From Siphonodentalium dalli (taxonomy: Eukaryota > Mollusca > Scaphopoda > Gadilida > Siphonodentaliidae), in assembly GCA_032622095.1 (NCBI GenBank), contig CP136064.1, positions 44,038,989-44,102,988 of the forward strand: 64,000 bases of DNA, in the 5' to 3' direction. Below the pieces are notes generated by a model that was not told where the DNA came from, did not search any database, and saw nothing but the letters and a program-made list of their open reading frames with translations. Of the stretch, positions 31,906-46,900 are shown piece by piece; position 1 is the stretch's first letter, and each line of letters begins with the position of its first letter. The translations under genes and the position numbers were made by a program.

Positions 31906-34900
31906 GTATGGTTATTCTATTCTTAGTTTGGTTTGGTTATATGTATAATAATGTAGATTTTTCAGTGTAGGGACCAAACCTGGCCATAGGCGCACTGGGA
32001 TCGAGTACATGTAGATCCACCACCCAGGATTTTTGTTTTTTGCCGAATCCGTGATTTCTTCTTCTTCGTGTTACAGTGCAGGTCCTGACAGAGGTGTATT
32101 TCTGTTGGGACAATATCGCACTATTGTGTGCCGGCGGATGAGGAAGTTGTTAAAATAGATTTATGATTAAAAGCAATGCTGTATTTACAGGTTAAAAGTT
32201 AAAACGCCTTGCAGTAAAATGTAGATGCATTGTTGTCCTCAGGCAAAGCTATGCAGCTCCCTATTCAGGTCTTCTAGAGAGTTGCAGTTGACTACTTCTT
32301 TTGGCATGGAGTTCCATAGTCTTATCGCTGATGGAAAGAAGGAGTACTTGTAGACATCAACCCTTGTATGATGTTGTCGGTATTTCTGGTTATGTCCACG
32401 TGATGACGATTTGTACTTCTCGAGAAGTGTCTTGTGCAAGTTGAAGTTGTGGTCAATCGATACTAGCTCGTTGATACATTTGTAGAAGGTGGTGCATTTA
32501 GTAATATCCCTTCTTTTCTTTGAATGTAAGAACAGTGGTGTCCATTCCAGAGATTGTACCATGGCTGGTGCGCCACTGCGTCTGTGGTAGTTGTTATTCA
32601 CCATGCGTGCTGCCCTTTCCTGTACCCTCTTTATCTTTTTGGTGTTTCCATCGGTGTGTGGACTCCAGACGTTCGATGCGTACTCGGCTATGGGTCGAAC
32701 CATCGCCTTATAGCAACGCTCTCTGATAGCCGGTGTGCATCCTGATAAGTTTCTTCTTTATGAAGGCCGTGGTTGAGTTCGCCTTTGCACACATTTGGTT
32801 GATATGGGTGTTCCAACTCATGTCATTTTGGAAGGTGATCCCCAAGTATTTTGCCGTTGTAACAGAGTTGAGCTGTTTGTCATGGATGTAGTAGTGACTT
32901 TTGATAATGTTCTTCTTCTTGTTGGTGATGGTTATAGCCTCGCACTTGTCTTCATTGAACTTCATTTGCCATTCTCGCTCCCAGTTTTGCAGTTTGTCCA
33001 GACCTTTGTGAAGTTCCAAGGCATCCTTCTCCGACTTGATGGATCTGTACAGCAAGCAGTCGTCAGCATATAGACGAGGTGTCGCTGTCACGTGTTTGGT
33101 TGATATATATCAAGAAGAGCAATGGTCCCATCACAGTTCCTTGGGGCACTCCAGATGTTACATTTGCTGAGCTTGAGTGTTGATCCTCAAGGACGACTTT
33201 CTGACTTCTTTCCGATAAGAAATCACTTATCCAGTCTAAGGTGTTATCTCGGATCCCATATTTCTCACATTTGAGCAGAAGTCGTTGGTGAGGCACATTG
33301 TCGAAGGCCTTCGAAAAGTCCACGGTAGTACTACTAGTATCTGTCTGTATCTGTATTGGTACTCGCGCAGGATCCGTTCGGATGGATAAGCACTGGTAGG
33401 GATCACATTGTTGGAGATGGGAGTGACGCGAGTTAACGTCGGCTCCCGATTAGTTGGAACGAACACATAATCAGGTCAGGCACAACTGGATATTCAGCTT
33501 AATAAGCTGAACTTAGCTTATAAACGGAATTTAGCTTAAAATTTACTATTGGGGAATGGATAAACGCTGTGTTCCTGGTGTTTCCGCTCATTTCCGCATT
33601 CTAAATCGAGTCAAGTTTGCAGTCGCAAGCAATTTGACTACCAACTACGTTGTTGCAGGGACTGCAAATCATTGTCTACTATTTTAATTTTAATTGTTTT
33701 AGCTATTAATTTTACGATTGTCGCAGATTTGACCACTTTCTGTGGGAGGCCCTTTTCACATTTATTATTTATTTACGCGTAAGCGCAATTATTTGTGCTT
33801 AAGCGCAAATAACCTCTATCATTTGCGCTTAAGCGTAAATCATTTACGCTAAGTGCAAATCATTTGCGCTTAAGCGCAAATCATTTATGCTTATGCGCAA
33901 ATCATTTACACTTAAGCGCAAATCATTTGCGCTTAATCGCAAATAGATCATATTTACGCTTAAGCGCAAATAAAAATTAATATTCATTGATTCCCCCCTG
34001 AATTAATTTTAAATGGCACAGGCCTAAACACATCACTCAAGTCTATATAGTCCAACCATATGAGGGAAGCAATCCCCCAGTAATCCCTAGATCCCTTTTA
34101 TGACATGGAAATGGAATAGATCTGTGCAGGATATGTCTCATTTATAAAATATACTTGATCTCTGTGATGGAGACACACATTCTTGGGGACAGGGATGCTG
34201 ATAATATGAAAATAGGGTTTTTTCCCCCCTATTTAAAGTCAATAAGTACACAATATGAAGGAAGCAAGACCCCCGGCAACCCCTAATTCTCTTTGATAGA
34301 CACATAATTGCGCTTAAGCACAAATGATTTGTGCTTAAGCGCAAATAAATAATAAATGTGAAAAGGGCCTCCCATAACTTTCTGTATCCACCGCACTCGG
34401 AACGACTCACGTGACCCCGACTCTTCCCGAAGGTGATGTCAAAGAATATAAAGATTTAAAAAACAATCTTTTGCGAGATGAAGATCATCAATAGTGACGC
34501 ATACGGCCTCTCATAGTTCTTTGAAACTTTATTTGATTTCGATTAAAAATCCTATTTTTGCAGCAACTTCTGCATCCAATCAGATTAAAGCTTATGCAAT
34601 TTAAGGAAATGAGTTACCATGAAGAGTTGGCAAGAGAAATGTTTGAGGATTTTGGTGTCTTTTTATCCAAAAAGAAAGTGGTCAAATCTGCGACAATCGT
34701 AAAATTAATTGCTAAAATAATTAAAATTAAAATAGTAGACAATGATTTGCAGTCCCTGCAACAACGTAGTTGGCAGTCAAATTGCTTGCAACTGCAAACT
34801 TGACTCGATTTAGAATGCGGAACACAGCGTTTATCCATTCCCCATTGTAAATTTTAATCTGGATTCCACTTAATAAGCTAAGTTCAGCTTATTAAGCTGT

Positions 34901-37900
34901 TCAGCTTATTACCTGACCTGATAATCTGCCACTATCAACCGCCAATAACCCCCGAAAACAAAATAACGAAACGAAATTTCGTATTGTTATTTCGCTTTCG
35001 GCAGTTGTTTTGTCATGGGAATTTTGGTTGATACATGCATGTGTTGGGTTATTTACACACACATCTGGAGTGGCATAAACAGTATACCATTATTACCATA
35101 TTAGTAGTTCTCAGAGCGCCTATCGTGGCATCGATGGTTGATTTGTGATGCCCAGGGTACTGGGGATGCAGATGGCGACATACAAGTCCCATCTTTGGTT
35201 TTATTCTTGCCCATCCAAGTTTATTTCACTCTCATTTTACCATATTTTGAAAGAGCCAGCATGTTTTACTTGAAAATAAGGGTGCATTGTTGAATAATGA
35301 AAATAGGGTTAGCATCTAAGTATACTAAGACAGTCTTAGTCTAAGTTCAACAATCGGAACATTCACCAGGTCTGGGAAATGTGTTAGTAAATGCAGCTAC
35401 ATGTACTATAGCTGAAATCAGTCATCCTGGCTGAATTCACATATATTATACTCTCCAGTCAGCAAGTTTTGTGTAACACGACATAATCGGGGAAAATGCC
35501 TATAAAAAAATGGCTACCGTACCAATTAGGTCGGACACACATTTATCATATGACTAGCCGAAACAGGCTCCCTTTGGGAGCATTTATTCTCGCGCACATT
35601 TGGACCTAAATAGTCATATACATGTAGGTTCATATTTGACTTGAAAATTTTTATACTGAAATAAGCCAAGCCCACAGTGGACTTACATGTATACCCGTTA
35701 TTCTGTTGGATGGTGCGGCCCACAGTGAAAACACATATATAAAGAGCATACATATGGTCTGCAAATAGTTTCATATTGAACCTAAATATTCACATGAAAT
35801 AGGTCCATGGTGAGCATATTTTAATTTGTGTGTGTTTTTTATCTATTTATTTAATTAAATTTTTTTAAATCAAAATTTTGAAAAACTAACGCCGTTGTAA
35901 CCTCTGCCAGGGTACCCCGAGTCACCACACCACGTTTGGTTGAAATCTGTCTAGGGGTCTGGGATAAAAATCCGGACAGACAGATGGAATGACAGATCCT
36001 ACTCTTTTATATACATGTACGGGTATATAGATTCTTAGCCCGGTTGAGTTACATTTTTGATGTGATTATACACGCCTCTGTCAATTGTGGACACGAAAAA
36101 GCGCAATTAGAATTGACTTTCATTAGTTGGGTACCACTATCATGTTTACAAAGAAACAATGAACTCAACTCTTGGTGTGTATTCAGATATACCTTCATTT
36201 TTATGGGTATTAATCATCTGATATACCGGGCATATAACAGTGTTCCGAAAATAATTGAATAAAAAAAGGAATAGCAACATGTAATATCACAATAGGAGAA
36301 TGCACTGATTTTATGCACCAAATGATGACCGAGTCACTGAGTTCCCACCATTGTTGCACATGTGTCAAGTAACCGGTATATGTCGGGGGGGGGGGGGGGG
36401 GGGGGGGGGGAAGGTACATGTACTAGAGTCCTCACTTAATTATCTGATATTGGACACCAGGTCAAATCCCGGTAGATTTGTGACAGTTACTACATGTATA
36501 TACAGTTACTGTGTCCCGGTATTAGTGCCTTAATTTGTTATACCGCAGTATATACCCCAGTATACTGTGGTACATGTGCTGGGGAGCGGGCGAAATCCAC
36601 TATTACACATTCTTGTGTACATTTTGTTCTCCCCCGAAAACGTTTTTTCGGGGGACTATTAAAATAGCTGGTTTCCGTCCGTCCGGAAATGGTTTCCGGA
36701 TGATAACTTTAGTTTCGGTTATTAGATCAAAAGCAAATTTCATAGGTGAGTTTATCAGACCAAAATACAGGTCAAGTTCGAATATGGGTTTGCTCCGCCC
36801 ATTTTTGCGAGAGTTATGGCCCTTTTTCGACTTAGAATCCTATCAATTTCTGGTTTCCGGAAGATAACTTTAGTTTGTGTGATCATATCTGAATCAAATT
36901 TGGTATATGAGTTTATCAGCTCGAAATACAGATCAAGTTCGAATATGGGTACGATCCACCCATTTTTGTCTGGTTGCTTCAGATTTAGGGTCCTTGTTAT
37001 TTTTTTCAGAAAAGCTGATGCCCCAAATGGAGCCACTTCTAAATAGCAGGTTGGAGATTCCCTGTTTATCTCTGAAATCAATATAAGTACTGGTGTCACT
37101 GAACCCAGTCGATTGTAACGTTATCTTGGTCTGTACTTGAGTTAGACTGGTCAGCAGTGTGATCTGTTAATTTCCCATTTGTACAGTAATGCCCTAAGTA
37201 ATCGACTTCTTAACCACAGCAGAATTATGGGTAACTTTTCAGGATTTAGTCGGAAATATGGCTTGTTGCCATTCATCGGAAAGCTCTAGGGGAGAGCTTT
37301 CCGATGAATGGCAACAAGCCATATTTCCGACTAAATTCTGAAAAGTTACCCATAATTCTGCTGTGTTTCAGGATTTAGTCGGATATATGGCTTGTTGCCA
37401 TTCATCGGAAAGCTCTCGGGGAGAGCTTTCCGATGAATGGCAATAAGCCATATTTCCGACTAAATCCTGAAAAGTTACCCATAATTCTGCTGTGGTTAAG
37501 AAGTCGATTACTTAGAGCATTACTGTAGCTCTTGGTTTGAACATTGTATGCATTTAAGTTTACATGTATTGCTGCTTATTACACATTTCAGACTTTCTAA
37601 CTGGACCTGATAACTGATAAATTTTTCTATTTTCCAGGTAACATACAAATGGCTGAGTTCTTCATTGAAAGTGCATGTCAATATTGCAAAACAGTGAGTA
37701 AATTCTTATAGCGATGAGTCGATAATCAGAAGCGGTATCAATCATAGGCTGATATCAGTCTGTTTGTTAACCATTCCATGACTGGAGCTACCTGAAATTT
37801 TGTGAAAACTTTGTGCCAATGCATTCTCTTATATATGCGACTCTCTCATTGGGAGCCTCGCATATACATTTTATAAGAGAATACATTGGCCTAACAATAT

Positions 37901-40900
37901 TTACCTTGACATTGTAAGACAGTGCATTCTCTTAAATATGCGAAGCTGAGGCTCTCTATGGGAGACTCGGATACACAAGAGAATGTACTGGCACATGATC
38001 TTTAATACTGCACCAGCGCAGCTCCCGTTGTGAAAGCTTCAATCCTTTCTACGGTCCTTCAATTTTGAAAAACGGTGACCATTGTGCAGTTTATTGTGCG
38101 CCTGATTTTGGTTCCACACATGCACAATTTTGCTTTGGTGCACCTAACGGGAAATATAGATTATACCGATGCATGTAAACATGTATATGATACACTCAAA
38201 TAACATTGCTTTGTGCTATTTTAATAAAATAAAACTTCAAACAAAATAATAGTGTTCATTGTTGGTTTACATGTACTTCGACAAAAAGTTCCTTTCTGGG
38301 ATCGTTTTGTACACCGCTGACTCAAGGGAATATATTCCCTGACCGATGGCGAATTGGTAATCCGTCCTGTTTCGAAGGAGTTACTCTGAGTAGGACTGGT
38401 GTCTGTTCAATTGTAACTCGGAAATATAACCACGTGCTTACGACTATTGAGCGATGATGTAATATAATTTATTGTTTTGACAATGTTGTCTCTTTGATTC
38501 CGTTGATGATCTCTTTGATTGCCTTGAAACACATGCATTGAACAGAATGAACAGACCATTATGGGTTAAAAACACTCCAGTGTATAACCTTTGATGCTAT
38601 GCCTTCTACGATGATCGTTGTTATCCCAACCATTACTGTGCTGCATTTTAGTAAATTTACCAAGATCGTGATGCATAATAAGTTCATAGGTCGTTTGTTG
38701 AACTTATTATCTAAACATTTCCCTCAATAAATAGGAATTCTTCTGCATTTTCATTTATCTGTCATCTACTTTTATCACCTTAACATCCCTCCAAAGGAAT
38801 AATAGATCATTCAATGTATAATTTTATAACTGAATGGGAAAATCCATTTAGTATAGAAGGGGTTAATATATCTCATTTGATGCATGAGGACCTGCTTTAA
38901 AGATGCTTTATCCATTATGTTCTTTCAGAATGTTGTACAGCTTTGTTCAGGATCAAAGGAACAAGAGAGATAATGATGCCCTGAACGTCACATATTTTAT
39001 TGCTGGCCTGACTGGAGATAATGGTTGTACAGTGAGTACCATTATTTATTATATGCTAAGCTATCAAATAGTAGTATTTTTGCATCAGATAAAAACCATT
39101 ATACATCTTGTGAGATATTGATATCTCACTCTTACAATGTATCTATCCGCGCTATAATTAAAAGTGATTTGGTTCTTGATGGAAGACTGTCCCTGAGTGT
39201 TCAGGTTGAAAAACTTGTAATGCTTGATCAAATTTTTTTTTTTCTTAAACATACAAATGTTAGCCCCTTTATCCCTCAACAATCTGTCTGAAAATGGAAC
39301 TATTTTATATGCACAAGCTCATTACCGCAGCTGTGCTTGGACTTTTTACTCTTCTTTCGAGTTTGCCATGGGTCAACTGAGCCGAGCATATAATAAACAC
39401 AATATCTACACTTTTTGGTTGGATATGATAATTATCTTATTCGGTACACAATTACGGTACACGCACATTCCTCCTGATGATTGTCATTGTATTTTGTTTG
39501 TAGTAGTATCAAGAGAAAATTAACATTGCTGCTTGTATTGCCTTGATGTTTACATTTAAAATATGTATTAAGCCTATATGTCCCAATTGCCTGTTAATAA
39601 AATAAGTATGTGGCAATATCTTGAACTGGTCTGATTATAGTGTGTGTCATTTGTAGAGTGAGGTCCCCAGAGGGTGAATTTAGTGACGATATCCCGCCTA
39701 GTGGGCTAGCATCACCAAATTCATTCTCTGGTGACCTCATTGAGGCCTCATCTTCTCTGGAAAGTTTCTTTCTTATAAAATTTTTATAAAACGTTTTCAC
39801 ATAGATTCTATTTCTTTTTTATTTTAGTTTCTCTATATCCCCAAATTGGCAGATGACACATTGATTAATCAAGGTTCCCAATGGGTATACATCACAATAT
39901 TCACTATTTGGGAACTTCAATCTGAGTCTATGTCTCCCATAGAAGTTGAGGCCATGCAGAATGAGGTCCCCAGAGGGTGAATTTGGTGATGCTAGCCCAC
40001 TGTGTGGGATAGCGTCACTAAATCCACCCTCTGGGGACCTCATTCTGCAAATTACAGGCACACTAAACTCAGGTTTGATCTGGAACTGGTATTATATGAT
40101 ATTATATCAATTGAGCACACTTATAAGCTTTAGCATTTAACGCGAAATAATTAATGTATTTTGACACAATGTGTTGGGTGAGGCGATTGTCACACAATAA
40201 AAATCATCTAGAGATTAAATTTGTTTTTCTTACATCCCAGATATATGGTACAGGTGATGTATACCTCGAATGCATAGCAGATGTTTCACATCACTCTGTT
40301 GTCTGTTTCAGTCTTTAAAATGCAGCATTGTTCCTGAGGAGAGGCTGGATGCTTACAAATCAACACTATCATCTGTTACTAGTTCCCACATATACAGTGT
40401 ACAGAAATCAAAGCTTAAGGTATTTAAATCAACGCTCTCAACTATCGCTAGTTCCCACATATACAGTGTACAGAAATCAAAGCTTAAGGTATTTAAATCA
40501 ACGCTCTCAACTATCGCTAGTTCCCACATATACAGTGTACAGAAATCAAAGCTTAAGGTATTTAAATCAACGCTCTCAACTATCGCTAGTTCCCACATAT
40601 ACAGTGTACAGAAATCAAAGCTTAAGGTATTTAAATCAACGCTCTCAACTATCGCTAGTTCCCACATATACAGTGTACAGAAATCAAAGCTTAAGGTATT
40701 TAAATCAACGCTCTCAACTATCGCTAGTTCCCACATATACAGTGTACAGAAATCAAAGCTTAAGGTATTTAAATCAACGCTCTCAACTATCGCTAGTTCC
40801 CACATATACAGTGTACAGAAATCAAAGCTTAAGGTATTTAAATCAACGCTCTCAACTATCGCTAGTTCCCACATATACAGTGTACAGAAATCAAAGCTTA

Positions 40901-43900
40901 AGGTATTTAAATCAACGCTCTCAACTATCGCTAGTTCCCATATATACAGTACAGAAATCAAAGCTTAAGGTATTTAAATCAACACTCTCAACTATCACTA
41001 GTTCCCATATATACAGTGTACAGAAATCAAAGCTTAAGGTATTTAAATCAACACTCTCAACTATCACTAGTTCCCATATATACAGTACAGAAATCAAAGC
41101 TTAAGGTGTTTAAATCAACACTCTCAACTATCACTAGTTCCCATATGTGCAGTGTACAGAAATCACAGCTTTAGGTATTTAAATCAATACTCTCAACTAA
41201 AAATAGTTCCCATATAATCAATGTACAGAAATCACAGAGGAATTTAAATTAACGCTCTCAACTGTCACTAGTTCCCATTTTTACAACATACAGAAATCAC
41301 AGAGGTGTTTAAATCATTGCTCTCTACTGTCGCCAGTTCCCACATATACAATGTACAGAAATCACAGCATAAGGTATTTAAACCAACGCTCTCAACTGTC
41401 ACTAGTTTCCACAAATACAATGTACAAAAATCATAGCTTAAGCAGGGCCCAAGCTAGGGGTTGATGACAGGGCAAAGTGACTTCTCCCTCTAGAGATATA
41501 ATGGAGACTTCTGTCCAAAATAGGGAGAAGTGGGGAGACTTAAGAAAAACATAAGAACACTTATTAATTTAAAAATATCGATTTACCATAGATTTCTGTC
41601 TATAAGTCGCTACTTTTTGACCCAGTATTTCCGCTCTCAAAATGTGTATGCGTCTTATACAATGTACAATGGTACTGGTAAGTCAATAGGGGGCTGAATT
41701 CTGGACTCCAACTACGGAACACAGGTGTGTTTTGGCAGTCGCCGCAATGAAGAGTGCGTAACCGTTCACCTCAAAACAACGTCTACACCAACAAAATGTT
41801 TAATTACAAATAAAAACAATTAAAATATTAATAGTTGTTACTAGTATATTTATTCCCTATCCAATTAATAAAAAATGTTATTTCAAGGCTTGGTTGAAAT
41901 AAACAAAGTTGATACAGTAATGCCCTAAATAATCGACTCCTTAACCACCACAGAATTATGGGTAATTTTTCAGGTTTTAGTCGGAAATATGGCTTGTTGA
42001 CATTCATCGGAAAGCTCTCACTAAGAACTTTCCAATGAATGGCAACAAGCCAAATTTCCGCCTAAATCCTGAAAAATTACCCATAATTCTGCTGTGGTTA
42101 AGTAGTTGATTATTTAGGGCATTATTGTATGTATCAATGTGAAAGTAGCTTCACCCATTTTAATATTTGTATATTTTGATAAGTGTTGTTGCCATTGTTC
42201 ATCAAAGCTTACCAACAAAGCTAACCTTGACCTATCCATCACTGATTTTCAGGATTGTAATGCATTGTACATCACAGACTACCAGGAAGTGAAGAAAAAT
42301 ATACTTGACTCTAATAAGTAAGTTATAAACAGTTAATTCCTTAGTTATTAGCAGTATGGATATACAATGTAGCTACTTTCAAGCCTGTAAATAGTGTGTC
42401 TGTTATTTGCAGAATGAGGTCCCCAGAGGGCGAATTTAGTGACGCTATCCCGCATGGCTGGTTAGCATCACCAAGTTCACCCTCTGGGAGCCTCATTCTG
42501 CTTAGGCCTCAATTGCTATGGGAAATCTAGAAACAGATTGAATTTCCCCAGTTGAAATTGATGATGTTCTCCCATTAATCACCTCGATTATACATTTTAT
42601 CTTCTGCAAATTATGGGATATAGAAACTTCCCAGAAGGGAAAAAGTAAGTGCACAGTCTTCAAACGATGTGAAACTGGTTCGATTAAGCATGAATTTGTG
42701 ATCCATGCAAAGGGAAGGTAGTATGGTTAGTGTGAATGACCATGTTCTCGCCTGCAACCAGAATGAACCAGAAAACTGAGAAATCTCAATATTACACTCT
42801 CCCCTTTGAGATGGATACCTCAGATTTTCCTTCGGCATGCACTACAGGCCGCATCCCTCATCTGATCGTCACCAAAACATCATATGTAGCTTCTGGGTGA
42901 CCTATAGAAAATGAAAACAAGATGTAAAATATTGTTACCAGCAGCCATATTTCAATCCATCGGCACACCCTACCGTATTATGGATGGTCATTTTGGAGTC
43001 ATTCGGCCATAAAGCATTGCCACCGACAGCCATCTTGGATTTTACTCTTTGCATGACTAAATCCTTTGGCAATTGGCATGGGCTGCAGGTCATACCGTTG
43101 ATCAGATCAACATGAAATTTGTCATGGATGTTATTATTGGCATGTAGATGGAATGAGTCATTTTGGGGTCATTCGTTCAAAAAACATGGCCACTGGCTGC
43201 TGGCAGATGTCCTGGATTTTACTCTTTCCATGACTAAATCCATCGGCCATGGGCTACTGGTCCTGCCTTTTGTCGGATCATCATGAATTTATTACTGATG
43301 TTAATGTTGATATGTAGGAATGAGTCGCAAGTTCCCAAGTTGAGCTACAGTGTCATTGACAGTTTCGTTTCGCAAATTCTGTTAACCCTTTACCCAACAA
43401 ACCGGCCAAAACCGGCCAAATAAAGCTTCAACAGCCTAAAATATCTTCGGTCTGTCTCAATAAAACCATACAAATATGGATATCATTGGAACCGGCTCCT
43501 TGACCACATTGTGATAGTTACAGTTATGCCCTGTGCCAATGCATTCTCTTATATATGCGAGTCGACCATAGGTCGCCTCGCATATATAAGAGAATGCATT
43601 GGCCTAAAAAAAATCTTTTTTTACCATTTTTTCTTACATTCTTTAACAATTTTATAATTTTTAATGTGTTAAGCCAATGCATTCTCTTATATATGCGAGG
43701 CGACCTATGGTCGACTCGCATATATAAGAGAATGCATTGGCACAGGGCCGTTCTGTTGGGTAAAGGGTTAAAAAACATGGCTGCCAGTGGCCATCTTGGA
43801 TTTTACTCTTTGAATGACTAAATCCTTTAGCACACCTTACAGGTCACATTTCTCATCCAATCGTCACCAAACTTCAAATGCATGTTCCATGTGACCTCTA

Positions 43901-46900
43901 GATGGGAGCCTCCCTTTTGTTCTGAAATTCATAAAAATAAACATGGCCGCCAGCAGCCATCTTGGATTTCAAATATGAATCCATCACCCTGTAGCCCACA
44001 TTTATTGAGGAATTGTTTTGAAACTTTACAGGCTTGTTTAAGATCACCTGTAGATGAGAGCTATCTAATTTGAATGATTTTTAATGAAAAAATGACAGCT
44101 GGCAGCCATCTTGGATTTTACTTTTGGTAGTACGAAAAAATTTAATACTACATGTAGATATCCTCTTTATATTATCTTTCAGATTTAGTGCAATAAAATG
44201 TGAGAAGGCCAAAGCGCGGTCATATGCAGAATTGAAGTCACTGCGACAGGCTGTTCATATAGTTACTGAAACAGAGCCAGATAAAAAGGTACACTTCAGG
44301 GCATTATGGTCCTGCAAATACAGTAATGCCCTAAATAATGGACTCCCTTAACCACAGCAGAATTATGGGTAACCGTTCAGGATTTATTCGGAAATATGGC
44401 TTGTTGCCATTCATCGGAAAGCTCCCACTTTAGGGCATTACTGTACATGATATTAAATTTGTTGTCGATAGCTGTCTTCTGCTGATTCACTTATCCCGCT
44501 GGACAAAACAAATGTCCATTGCCACAACGGTGTATTTGCCGTTCGGCCACGGTGTCAGAGTTTGTAACTGCAGTTGAGCACCGCAGCTGAATGGCAAGTA
44601 CACTGCGGCCGTATGGCAAGTACACTGCGGCCGAACGACAAGTACACCACGGCCGAACAGCAAGTACACCGCGGCCAAACAGCAAGAACACCACGACTGG
44701 CGTTATATTTCTGGTTTGTATCGTCATTTTTTAGTTTAAAACAAGTATTTTATGTAGCAATATACGAAGGTTACTATCTTTAATTAAAGAAAATTTAATA
44801 ATATAATTGTCCGTACATAATCTCAACTTCTCGGTCGTTATGGCTAACCACATTTAGCTTTGACCACAATTCAACGATAACGCAAATTTTAATGGAACTG
44901 TTGGCAATTTAAAAAAATAAAGTCATGCTTTCACATCGGCATGCACCTGACAATCATCAAGGATTAGTTTGTGAGATTTTATTCTCTGCTCTAGTTGCTT
45001 GGCTGTGGGAGGAGCTTACCGATATTTTGTTCTAACTTCTAATGTGGTATACTTTGACACCCATAACCAAGAAATGAGTAAATTAAATTATTCCCATTCT
45101 CTGCGTAATGTTATCAACATAAAATGAACTGGAGTATGTAGTTTGGGATGTATAACATTTACGAACTGGAAGCTGGAAGCTCAGAATAATTCTCTAGATC
45201 ATTTCCGGCCAGTCCTTCTATATTTTTGCGCGCATCTCTCAAATGCCAGGTGCACACGAATTACGTCAGCATTATTCAGAAATTGGGCACGAGGACTGTT
45301 TAGCAATCGACATTATTTGCTACATCGTAACTGTTGTTTGAGTGAACATGATTACATGTCACTTTCTCCACGATATTCCTTTTCAAGTTCCATCAAAGGT
45401 CCAATGGCATGCTGCTGCTGCGGCCTTGTCTATATAGTAACTATTGAAAAGATTTGAACATAAGTACTTAGGTTCATAAAATCTTCGCGGGCGAAAAATT
45501 GCCTTACCACACATAAACGCTCTTTATTTTTAATTGTGAAAAAAAATTCTGGCCCCGATTTTGATACATTCAATGCCCAGCAGTAAATTCCAAAAGGAGG
45601 CCCACACGGGTGGATGTAGTGTAAAAAAATGTATTTGAACAATCGAAATCAGAACATCACATTAAAAATGACAGGCTCTTAAATGACAGGCTGATGACTC
45701 TAATGATGAAGCTGTCCTGTGCATGCCAATGTTTACTTCTCAAATAGACACGTGCTACCAAATCTATAGAGAGCTTGTTGTCGGCAACAACACACATCTG
45801 TGTCACCTAATAATTAACAGTGGGGACCTCTTCTAATCAGGATGGATTATATGACACCTTGATTTTATGACAGTATAGGACATTGACTACTTAGAAGATT
45901 ATCACATCTTGTCACTAGACGGATTAGATCGCAAACATAATAGATCATCTGGCTGACGGCATTTAAACAACGTGCTCAATCAAACCATATTTATAGTGCC
46001 CTCTTTGTGTTTTTCAACATCATTCTAAAAATGGCAAGTACACTGCAGCCAAACGGCAAGTACACAGTGGCTGAACGGCAAGTACTCCATGGCCAAACAG
46101 CATGTACACCACGGCCGAACGGCAACTACACCATGACCGAATGGCAAGTACATTGCGGCTCAACTGCAGTTAGCCGGTGGAGCTATGGTGTAGTTGCAGT
46201 TCGGTCGCGGTGGCAACGCTAATCGCACCTCGGCTAGTTTTGACCAGCGGGGTATTTTTAATCTGCATCATTAGGGGTCAGTATATTGTACAGGCCTGGA
46301 AATCTGGTTTTGGATGGTTTCAATAAGCAATGCCTTGGGGAAACACCGTGGCAACTGGAGGGTTATTAATAATGAAAATAAGTAAAAATTCCTTCTATTT
46401 CTTGATGTTCTTTTTTGTAATAATGGAACAAATATTGTAAGATTTTTCAGCTTTACTCATTGAAGAAGCCTGCCGTTGCTTTAAAGTCTTTGATGGTTTG
46501 AAGTTTGAAATTATGCTCGCTGAGATTTCTAATATGTAACCATAAAGAGCGTTTCTTGTTAGATTGTTCCTGATATGGTAAAAATAAAGAACATCTATCT
46601 TATTTCGTTGTGGAAAATTGAAAACAACTCTTAGATCATTGCTATGACTCTGGGAAGTTTAGTCAGAGTATATAAAGTAGCTCTGTTAACCCATTGTTAT
46701 TCTAAAATACTCATCGATGAGTAGATCATCTTTAGAAATGTTCAGATAATCAGAACATCTCCCTCCTGCGAATGTGAATGATTCTGTTCTTTAAAATATG
46801 ATCTGTTTTTCTGTCTGTCATCTTTTATTACCTGAACACCCCTGCAACTGAATAATAGACCATTCCAATGTATACTTTTATAACTAAATGGGATAATCCA

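Noticed and set aside
40270-41104. A separate 232-258-residue repeat protein
   Set aside because: The frame is the POLD3 exon 4 end copied in tandem. The other frames and the antisense frame are by-products of the repeat.
44585-46222. ORFs in the GCAAGTACACCGCGG repeats and the 45143-45457 frame
   Set aside because: They lie inside a TIR element. The repeat frames are periodic, and the middle frame has no recognisable domain or splice context.
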